DNA of 64,000 nucleotides from Diatrype stigma (Eukaryota > Ascomycota > Sordariomycetes > Xylariales > Diatrypaceae), in contig JAKJXP020000035.1 in assembly GCA_022225965.2 (NCBI GenBank), positions 253,024 to 317,023 of the forward strand, in the 5' to 3' direction. A model generated the notes under the pieces. The model worked only from the letters and a program-made list of their open reading frames with translations. It was not told where the DNA came from and did not search any database. Below, one piece after another: positions 55,838-64,000 of this stretch. Within the stretch, counting starts at the first letter, position 1. Each line of letters opens with the position of its first letter. The position numbers and the translations under genes were made by a program.

Positions 55838-56704
55838 AGGCGATGAAGGCTCTGGGAGAGGTCAGCTGGAGAAGTGAAAGCGCACAGCTGCAATATGGTC
55901 CGGTCTGTTGAGATTTAAACAGCCTTGATATCCTAAGAAGGAGACTCCTAAAAAGGCGGGGTTGACTCCTGGACCAAACGAGTCGCCTATGCAGTGATTC
56001 CCTATAGGTATTTACTACTATGTATGTTGCAGTTATGGGCATCCTAGGTACCTATAGTACCTACTTAACTATTCTCTGGCTGCCCCTTACGTAAGTAAGC
56101 AGATGAAGCTCAAGGTGGAGCATCCCGCGTCCGGTGATCACCACGTCAAGTTTGGACGGAACTTGAAATCGAATCGAGAAAAAGCCGGGGAAAGAAAAGC
56201 GTCCGGCTGTCCTAGCGCCCCTGGCCTTGTTGAGGAGAGGTATTTTCTTCCTTTCGGGGTTAGTTCGGCTAATGACGCTCCGGCGTGATTGGACGTGAAG
56301 GAGCTCGACAAGGAGGAGCTTGAGAAGCCGACCCCACTGCCACTTTGTGCCATCTGTACCTAGTTTTTCCCTTCCGTTTTGCGAGGCTAAACCCAGTTAA
56401 GGTTATTGCTCTGCACCACACCTGCACCACACTGGCACACTGGCTGCAGACTGGCAGGAAGGGAGGGAATGGGCGGGCGGCCACTGCCAGTCTGCCACTG
56501 CCAGCCAATCCAGCCCCGTTCCCCGTCCCCGTCTCACTTCCCTCGAAAAAGTCTCCAGTGCCAAAAACACCTCTCGACAATCTCCAAACTTGTCGAACTA
56601 GACAACCACCGCCCCTTCCATCTCCCCTCCCCCTTCAATTGCAATTTTATTTGCAATTGATTTCTCTTTCTTCGTAGCGGATTAAACATCCCTCGCCTAA
56701 TAAT
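55838..56704. promoter_or_regulatory. Upstream region of ATP synthase alpha gene
   Basis: This 867-bp spacer ends in a C/T-rich leader (about 56590-56700) typical of strongly expressed fungal genes. A repeated CTGGCAG/CACTGCCAG word and a CCAAT box (about 56504) lie at 56420-56510. The first 250 nt are the 3' flank of the oxidase gene. Confidence 0.45.
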
Positions 56705-58463
56705 ATGTTCCGCAACGCTCTGAGACAGTCGACGCGCGCCGTGAGCGCAATCTCTGCGTCGGGCAGAGTCGCTGCTGTAAGTTACACAGGCCTCCCTTCT
56801 CCACCCGGAAGAACATCTATTCCATCAGAAAGAGCGATCCGATACATCTCAAATGCCGTCGACGGCATTTTGGCAGCTCAATTGAGCAGTGCGGGCGGGT
56901 TTTACGGGTAGTTTGGGAGCTTGGAGAGCTCCGGAAAAAATGATGCACAAACCAAGACCAAGACCAAGACCGAGAAGAGGAGCTGCATGCATTGACCATT
57001 CCCGGACGTTCGGCTAACCGCCATACCTGCGTAGACACGAAATGCCGCACCCGCCGCCAACATCATCGCCCGATCCTATGCCGCCGATGCGAAGGCCACT
57101 CCTACCGAGGTCTCCTCTATCCTCGAACAACGGATCCGTGGTGTTTCGGAGGAGTCCAGCTTAGCTGAGACTGGCCGTGTCCTGTCTGTTGGGTATGTGG
57201 CCAATGTGGGCCCCGGCTCTAGGGCTTTTCTCTCTCTTTTCAACCACGACCGCAGTCGACGTCTACCATTTATCTACATGAGCGACCCGACGTCTTCTCT
57301 TCAACGCCGCGATATTCTCGCATCTGGAATGTTGGCGTCATTTTAGTCATAGTTGCTAACTTAAGCTGTGTAGTGATGGTATCGCCCGTGTGCACGGTAT
57401 GGCCAATGTCCAGGCCGAGGAGCTGGTAGAGTATGTGGAACCACATCTGACAAATTCGACGGAGACAAGAGCCTAACGTGCCATGATAGATTCGCTTCCG
57501 GTGTCAAGGGAATGTGCATGAACCTCGAGGCCGGCCAGGTCGGTGTCGTGCTTTTCGGTTCCGATCGTCTGGTCAAGGAGGGCGAGACTGTCAAGCGTAC
57601 CGGTCAGATTGTGAGTGCAGTGGAAATTCACTTGCGCCAGTAGGTGGACCCGACAGCTAACAGACCCTTGTAGGTCGATGTCCCTGTCGGCACTGAGATG
57701 CTCGGCCGTGTCGTCGACGCTCTCGGCAACCCCATCGATGGCAAGGGCCCCATCCCCACCAAGGAGAGACGCCGAGCCCAGCTCAAGGCTCCTGGTATCC
57801 TGCCTCGCCAATCCGTCAACCAGCCCGTCCAGACCGGTCTCAAGTCCGTCGACGCCATGGTGCCCATTGGCCGTGGCCAGCGTGAGCTGATTATCGGTGA
57901 TCGTCAGACCGGAAAGACTGCCGTTGCCCTAGATGCCATCCTGAACCAGAAGCGGTGGAATGACGGCAACGATGAGAGCAAGAAGCTTTACTGTGTCTAC
58001 GTCGCTGTCGGCCAGAAGCGATCAACTGTTGCTCAGCTCGTCAAGACCCTGGAGGAGAACGATGCCATGAAGTACACCATTATCGTCGCTGCCACCGCCT
58101 CCGAGGCCGCCCCTCTGCAGTATATCGCTCCTTTCACCGGTGTAAGTTACTCGATCTGAAACTCGGTACAGTCTATATCTAACATATCCAATCCAGGCTT
58201 CCATTGGTGAACACTTCCGTGATACCGGCAAGCACTCCCTGATCATCTACGACGATCTGTCCAAGCAGGCCGTCGCCTACCGTCAGATGTCGCTGCTGCT
58301 GCGTCGTCCTCCTGGACGTGAGGCCTACCCCGGTGATGTCTTCTACCTGCACTCGCGTCTGCTGGAGCGTGCCGCCAAGCTCAACAACAAGCTCGGCGGT
58401 GGTTCCATGACTGCGCTGCCCATCATCGAGACCCAGGGTGGTGATGTGTCTGCCTACATTCCT

Positions 58464-58497
<34 letters not shown>

Positions 58498-59035
58498 TCT
58501 TGGAGGCCGAGCTGTTCTACAAGGGTGTCCGACCTGCCATCAACGTCGGTCTGTCCGTGTCTCGTGTCGGTTCCGCTGCTCAGCTCAAGGCCATGAAGCA
58601 AGTCGCTGGTTCGCTCAAGCTTTTCTTGGCCCAGTACCGTGAGGTCGCTGCCTTCGCCCAGTTCGGTTCCGATTTGGATGCTGCCACCAAGCAGACCCTG
58701 GCACGTGGTGAACGTGTAAGTAACAAACGTCAAGTATTATTGTGTGAACAGGACTAATTTCCAAATTACAGTTGACCGAGCTTCTCAAGCAGAAGCAGTA
58801 CTCCCCTATGGCCGTCAACGAGATGGTTCCCCTCATCTACGCTGGTGTCAACGGTCATCTCGACACGATCCCCGTTGGCAAGATCCTCCAGTGGGAGTCG
58901 GACTTCCTGACCCACCTGAGGACCAACGAGTCTGATCTCCTTGCCACTATCGACAAGGAGGGTGCCCTCAGCAAGGACCTTGAGGCGAAACTGAAGGACG
59001 TTGTAACAACCTTCACCAAGGGCTTCGCCTCTTAA
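56705..59035 (+). CDS. atp1: Mitochondrial F1-ATP synthase subunit alpha
   Basis: Seven exons (56705-56776, 57035-57192, 57374-57430, 57490-57610, 57674-58141, 58197-58715 and 58772-59035) join in frame to 552 residues, the normal length for fungal Atp1. The first 35-40 residues are a mitochondrial presequence ([13 protein letters not shown]). Then come [13 protein letters not shown], the P-loop G-D-R-Q-T-G-K-T-A near residue 210, the L-I-I-Y-D-D-L strand, and the alpha-subunit segment [12 protein letters not shown]. The protein forms the alpha3beta3 head of complex V in the matrix, where its nucleotide sites are mainly regulatory. Introns cluster in the 5' half, and the 258-nt first intron is much longer than the rest. 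Confidence 0.97.
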
Positions 59036-60012
59036 AGAAGTTAATTTGGGGAGCAACCAGGGAGAACTGTCTATAGCTGCATGACGTAAGGTGGTGGTTA
59101 GGATCTTATGTCTTGCGGAGAGATAGAAGGCGATTGTGGACGGGTGCAAATCAGTGAAGTGGGTTGAGGCAAGGGGAGATATACCCCTTTCAGCCCTTGT
59201 AAAATAGAGCCAAAACTCAAGAGCACTCGATTCCTTTTGTTCATTCGACGTTAACCTGATCTGTCCTTGCTTGTCCGTGCATTTGAATTTACATTTGAAT
59301 GATCGATAATCTAAGCTGCCCACTGTCTTTGCTGTGGACCCGTGGTGGAAGTACCTACGAACGAACGCAAGATGGGAATATAGCCTCGCAAATTGGCTAT
59401 AGCCCCAATAGCAATTCTCACTAAAGTCCGATTAAATTGTTGATTCATGGTTGATTTATGATTTAATTTGAAATCTCGAATCATTTTGTTTGATAAGATA
59501 ATAGCTGAGCAACGGTTGAAAGAGCATACTTAGCAGGTGTACCTAGCCTTAGTAACCAGCCTTCTGGGTCAGGTACGCCCTAAAGTTAAAGCTTTCGGGG
59601 CTGTGACATCATGGCTTGTAGCATCATAGACTTGAAAGCAGCCCATATATTCGAACTATCTAAGCCTTCATACCTGCCTACGTGCCTGCCTAGCCATTAT
59701 CAAACTGTCCAGAATTTGAATATTTGTATTTTACTTCCAGCACTCATTACTGAGACGAGAGATTGTTCATTTTCCGAGTTTCAATTCAATCTGCATTTTG
59801 CATCCCATATCCCCGACCAATAGTTAGATACCCCGCCGCCCGCCATCCTGCCGGGAGCTCCATCGTATACAGAACAAAAGGAGCTTAAACCTCTTCTCTT
59901 ATTCTTGCACCCGGTCACTTAACACAGGTCTGGCTCAGTTCAAGTTACAAGACCGCAACCAGTTGGAATTCATCGCCATATACGGCATTATCTATCTAAT
60001 CGGATCCGAGTC
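59036..60012. other. Intergenic region, atp1 to NAD(P)H-hydrate dehydratase
   Basis: About 980 bp with the atp1 3' flank, an AT-rich centre (59420-59500) and the promoter of the next gene. No gene is seen. Confidence 0.6.
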
Positions 60013-61579
60013 ATGAGCAGCTCTGAACCTTACGAGATGTCGGCTGCTACGCGAGAGATTCTCGGCAAGGTGCGCCAAATGGTGCCGCCCATGCTGGAGA
60101 AATTTCACAAAGGTGAGTAACAAGCAACTTACGCACCCACTGGGCTTTCTCTCTTCGGAGTCTATGGGATCTTCGGATTCTAGGGGAGAAAGAAGAAGCG
60201 TAGCTGTAATGATGGGTGAAAGAGGTGGAGTGTAGTGAGGTGGATCAAGATGCCCACATACCTAGCAGCAGCAGCAGAACATTGATAGGAACTGAACTTG
60301 CGTTGGACTGACAACAACGGCGGTGATGGTCTTCGAAATGAACAGGTCAACTAGGTCGCGTGGCTGTCATCGGTGGCAGCGAAGACTACACGGGTGCCCC
60401 TTACTTCTCCGCCATGGCGAGCGCGAAGCTGGGATGCGACATGGTGCGTTCCATCCAAAGAATTACTTTACTGAGCGAACCGCGTAAAAACCTGGATGGA
60501 TGGGGTTTTGGCTAAAAAAAGAAAACGACTCTAACAGTCCCACATCATCTGCACGCCCGGCGCCGCGGCCGTGATCAAGACGTACAGCCCGAACCTGATG
60601 GTGCACCCGCTGATGCGGCAGTCGCCCGGGCCGGGCCAGGACGCGGCGTCGCTCCCGGCCACCGACACGGACCCGGAGCAGATCTCGGCCCGCATCGTCG
60701 ACATGCTGCCGCGCCTGCACGTGCTCGTGGTGGGGCCCGGCCTCGGCCGCGACCCCCTGATGCAGGAGACGCTGGCGCGCGTCCTGGCCGCCGCCCGCGA
60801 GCGCCGCATCCCCGTCGTCATGGACGCCGACGCCCTCGCCCTCGTCACCCGGACCCCCGAGCTCGTCGTCGGCTGGCGCGAGGTCGTGCTCACGCCCAAC
60901 GTCGTCGAGTTCGGCCGGCTCTGGAAGGGCATCATGGATTCCGGTTCCGATTCCTCCGAGGAGCAGCAGTCAGAGGGGAAGAAGAAGAAGCCCAGCGCCC
61001 AGGTCGAGGCCCTCTCCAAGGCCCTCGGCGGCGTCGCTATCGTCCAGAAGGGCGGCTGCGATTACATCTCCAATGGCGAGCCGGGCACCACGCTCACGGT
61101 CGATCTGCGAGGCGGCCTCAAGCGCAGCGGCGGCCAGGGCGATACCCTGACCGGGAGCATTGCTACCATGCTGGCGTGGCGCCGCGCGTATCTCGACGGC
61201 CTGTGGGACCATGGCGGGAAGCTGAAGGAGGAGGAGCTGTTGAGCCTGGCAGCGTTTGGGGGCGCGGCTATCACGAGGGTGAGTGTTGATTTTGATTTAT
61301 CGTCTATCGCTTTCTAGCTGTTACGTTGGGTGACGTTTGTTGTGGCTCGTTACACACTCCCCCCCTTCTTTCTATCTCCCTCCCACCCTATATTCTTGCA
61401 GTACGATTATCCGTTGACTAACTAACGATATGTCTAATCTTTCCGCATCCGCCCTATAGGAATGCTCCCGTCTCGCTTTCGAGAAGCACGGGCGCGCCCT
61501 GCAGGCTAGCGACCTGACTGAGCAGGTACATATCGCCTTCCAGAATATCCTAGGCGAGCCCGATGGGGACTGGAAGTAA
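60013..61579 (+). CDS. ATP-dependent NAD(P)H-hydrate dehydratase (YjeF_C/CARKD family)
   Basis: Four exons (60013-60112, 60346-60443, 60538-61278 and 61460-61579) give 352 residues. The enzyme repairs NADHX and NADPHX, damaged hydrated forms of the cofactors, using ATP; it works with an epimerase encoded elsewhere. The ribokinase-like fold is recognised by [47 protein letters not shown]-x-D and the catalytic [12 protein letters not shown] Ser/Glu/Lys-rich insert (about residues 200-220) lies between the sixth and seventh of these. The protein has no clear signal or mitochondrial presequence. Exon 1 ends in one base, completed by GT of exon 2. The third exon is very GC-rich. It lies 978 bp downstream of atp1 on the same strand. 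Confidence 0.94.
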
Positions 61580-63294
61580 GTCATGAAGGAACCTGCTTCC
61601 TCCTTCTAATCACACACACAGCCAGCCAAGCAGCTTTGCTTTCTGTATGGGGCGCTATTGCTGATGGCATGTAGATAGAGCGCCGAAGCATACCAATACC
61701 GCGAGACTTTAGGATGGAGTCGGGACTGCGGCATGAGACCTTCCCCCACCTCGTTTTAGCTAGGGCTTCGAAACACGTTACATGAGGGTGTTCAAAATCT
61801 TGGGTGTGAAGCCCGCTGGTCTGATCTGGTCTGGTCTTCCGGTCTTACTCTGGAATTTAAGGCGTTGATCTAGCTATTGAGAAGGACTCTGGCTTCAGAA
61901 CTGGCGCCCCTTTACTTTGGGATAAGGGACAGGATCTTGCTAGAGGATTTTGTGGAAATATAATGATAATGTTCCCTAGTATCGCTTACCTGGTATCGTG
62001 AAAGAAGATAGAGAAGCAACAATGTCTAGTGGGCTAGCTACTCGCTACTTGGGACCATCCGCGATAAACCTAGAGGTCGTTATGTATGCGTTCCCCTATT
62101 CCGTATTCGTTCATCCCTAGGCATCATAACAACATCTATATGTTGCTCGTCACAGAGAGACAAAGCGACAACTCAAATCTTGTTGCTAGATCAAGCCCCC
62201 CGCCCCAATGCACCGTACTTTCTACTGCATGCTTTCTATGCATGCTTCAATTAAAGGCGCGGCTCAAGCAGCAGTTTTCGATGAAATAAAAGTACGGTGC
62301 ATGACAATCGATCTATCACGGAGTTCTTCAATCCCTGGTCGCTGCACCCCTATTCCGAACAGCGACTTTGCCCTCGGCTCCTCGTCAACACCGTCGAGTG
62401 CGGTGCGTTCACGGCCAAGTCCGACCCTTCCAGTCTTCTTTTTGAGAACCTCGTCGGGTGATGTGATCCGGATCTGATTTCCTGGATGAGGAATTTCAAT
62501 GTACGCGGAGTATCTATCTGACAGTAAACCCGATATGTTCTGGCACGCATCTTTGGAACTAGGTAATCCCTTATTAAGGGAGAGTTCGGGATTGGTAAGC
62601 CGGAATCCTTCCGGTCCCATCCCCCCTGCATGTATTTCGGACTTAAGTACCGTATGGCATAACTGTATGGTAACGAGTTGATGGTAGAACTGTCTATCCA
62701 TTTCCGATTTTGTAGCTAATATCTGATCCCAAAAAGCAATTATCTGGCATAAAAGTACACGGGCTTCCGAAAAGAGAATTGGTGTCGAATAGAACGGAGG
62801 TTATGATGAGCCGCCTCAACAGACAAATCATCCGCGCCGCCAACTAGTACAATCCATTACAACACGATTTGCCCAGCTAGGCCACGATTCCTCGCGTTGA
62901 ATTCCATATCCGTATGTACTTAATGAAGGAAAACCGCCTGCGAGATACCGCCAATCGTCGAAGTCGACGAGAGCAGAATGTACTATCCACTTACGGGGAT
63001 GTATGCGCAGGTCGTGTACTAGCGAAAACCTTGAACTTACCAGATGAATCCCATGCCCGTTATTATCTCCGAAGACGCGAATGCACCATCCTCACCGAGA
63101 TGACGTAGGGAGAGAACGGTCACTACCTACCTATATACCTACCTATAAGAACACTGTCTCGAACCGAACACGGTACGACACAGGTCTGATAGACACCAAC
63201 TATCCTGCCTGTAAAGAACCTTCCCGGTATACCCACCGACCTATCCACATCACACACCTACCTACACACACGCATCATACCTGTTTTCAACAAC
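61580..63294. other. Intergenic region, dehydratase to NmrA-like gene
   Basis: About 1.7 kb. A 145-codon minus-strand frame (62701-62264) has an ordinary amino-acid mix but no recognisable domain and runs into the inverted repeat at 62208-62302; I do not call it a gene. A hairpin AGCGACAA/TTGTTGCT (62164-62187, one G.T pair) lies just before that repeat. The last 200 nt carry many TACCTACC words and lead into the next promoter. Confidence 0.5.
62208..62302. repeat. 14-bp perfect inverted repeat enclosing 67 bp
   Basis: ATGCACCGTACTTT (62208-62221) is repeated in inverted form as AAAGTACGGTGCAT (62289-62302). The 67-bp interior has two GCATGC palindromes near the left arm. The total of 95 bp is compatible with a tiny MITE-like element or a stem-loop RNA. 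No target-site duplication is visible at its ends, so a transposon origin is unproven. Confidence 0.75.
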
Positions 63295-64000
63295 ATGGCA
63301 TCCTTCGTGATCATAGGCGCCAACGGCCACCAGGGCAGTGCGACGGCCCGGGCCCTCCTCGCCGCCGGCGCCAAGGTGCACGCGCTGGTGCGCGACCCGC
63401 AGACGGAGGCGGCGCAGCAGCTCGCGAGCCAGGGCGCGACCCTGTTCACGTACCGCGACTTCGGGGACTTCGACGGCGTGCGGGCGGCCGCACAGGGCTG
63501 CCGGGGCGTGTTCATGGCGCTGTGGCCGACGGCGGACGCGGAGGCGCAGGCGCGCGGCATCGTGGCGGCGTGCGCCGAGGCGGGCGTCACCTCGGTCGTG
63601 CTCTCGACCGCGTGGTACACGGGGTCGCCCGAGAAGTGGAACGTCGGCGGCGGCCGCGGCCGCGGCGCGCAGCAGCTGGACCCGAGCCCGGACCCGGCGA
63701 TGATCGAGTACTTCGAGGGCAAGGCGGCGCTGGAGCGCGCCGTGCGGGAGTCGGGCCTGCGGCACACGGTCCTGCGGCCGTCGTGGATCCACTACAACTA
63801 CACGCTGCCGCTGGCGGCGGTGGCGTACCCGGAGCTGGTGGCGCGCGCGGAGCTGGCGTACCCGCACGACGTGGACGCGGTGCGCATGGCGCACATCGAC
63901 GAGGCGGACATCGGGCGGTTCGCGGCGGCGGCGTTCCTGGACTCGGACTCGGATCCGGGCCGGTTCGACGGCGAGGTGATCGAGCTCGGGAACGAGAACC
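63295..64000 (+). CDS. NmrA-like Rossmann-fold NAD(P)-binding protein (3' end outside window)
   Basis: The first 235 codons of a gene cut by the window edge. The start ATG at 63295 follows CAAC and begins M-A-S-F-V-I-I-G-A-N-G-H-Q-G-S-A-T-A-R-A-L, the G-x-x-G-x-x-G dinucleotide motif of NmrA/HSCARG-type atypical short-chain dehydrogenases. Then come A-L-V-R-D-P (cofactor phosphate region), G-V-F-M-A-L-W-P, V-V-L-S-T-A-W-Y, L-R-P-S-W and H-I-D-E-A-D-I-G-R. Family members sense the NADP/NADPH ratio or reduce small molecules; those acting as regulators lack the catalytic Tyr-x3-Lys, and I see no such pair at the usual place here. Third codon positions are almost entirely G or C. No intron is seen so far. 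Confidence 0.9.
   Translation, partial: MASFVIIGANGHQGSATARALLAAGAKVHALVRDPQTEAAQQLASQGATLFTYRDFGDFDGVRAAAQGCRGVFMALWPTADAEAQARGIVAACAEAGVTSVVLSTAWYTGSPEKWNVGGGRGRGAQQLDPSPDPAMIEYFEGKAALERAVRESGLRHTVLRPSWIHYNYTLPLAAVAYPELVARAELAYPHDVDAVRMAHIDEADIGRFAAAAFLDSDSDPGRFDGEVIELGNEN

Noticed and set aside
63262..63894. Two minus-strand frames of 170-210 codons opposite the NmrA-like gene
   Set aside because: Arg/His/Val/Ala-rich shadow frames in a GC3-rich gene; the plus frame has the Rossmann motif at its start.

Overview
The window is nuclear DNA of a filamentous ascomycete fungus, most likely a Sordariomycete. Genes are 1-9 kb apart on both strands. They carry short GT-AG introns (about 50-75 nt) with CTAAC/CTGAC-like branch points. 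The encoded set includes fungal-type families: a Zn2Cys6 regulator, a P450, a GH131 glucanase, a DapB peptidase and a GPI-anchored cell-wall-type protein. An order such as Xylariales is possible but cannot be shown from this sequence alone. I support 17 protein-coding genes, one of them cut by the right edge. I found no rRNA, tRNA, CRISPR array or intact transposon.

Left part (1-7467): about 7.4 kb with no gene I can support, only microsatellites and other low-complexity sequence. Next (7468-28535) is a housekeeping block: a Drn1/CWF19L1-type lariat-debranching cofactor (-) divergent from the giant ribosome-biogenesis factor UTP20 (+); a DNL zinc-finger Hsp70-escort protein (Zim17-like) with a very long C-terminal extension (-), divergent from the ubiquitin-ligase scaffold cullin 3 (+); then a long disordered protein of unknown function (+).

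Middle (29203-36145): three consecutive minus-strand genes for secreted carbohydrate-active proteins, namely an SGNH/GDSL hydrolase, a GH131 beta-glucanase and a NodB-type polysaccharide deacetylase with a duplicated N-terminal module. They are followed by the membrane dipeptidyl aminopeptidase DapB (+). Together these look like a cell-wall or plant-polysaccharide processing neighbourhood.

Accessory part (42456-55837): a Zn2Cys6 transcription factor and a cytochrome P450 on the same strand, a RING-finger protein, a GPI-anchored Ser/Ala-rich surface protein, an ankyrin-repeat/transmembrane/vWA protein and a BBE-type FAD oxidase. The regulator, P450 and oxidase resemble specialised-metabolism genes, but no backbone synthase lies between them.

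Right part (56705-64000): mitochondrial ATP synthase alpha (seven exons), ATP-dependent NAD(P)H-hydrate dehydratase, and the 5' part of an NmrA-like Rossmann protein.

The observations I rate highest are the in-frame extension of the Zim17-type protein, the ankyrin-TM-vWA architecture, the duplicated module in the deacetylase, the run of secreted carbohydrate enzymes, abrupt GC3 steps inside several genes, and two strong hairpins (in the cullin 3 first intron and upstream of the Zim17-type gene). I did not find anything that clearly amounts to a new multi-gene system.
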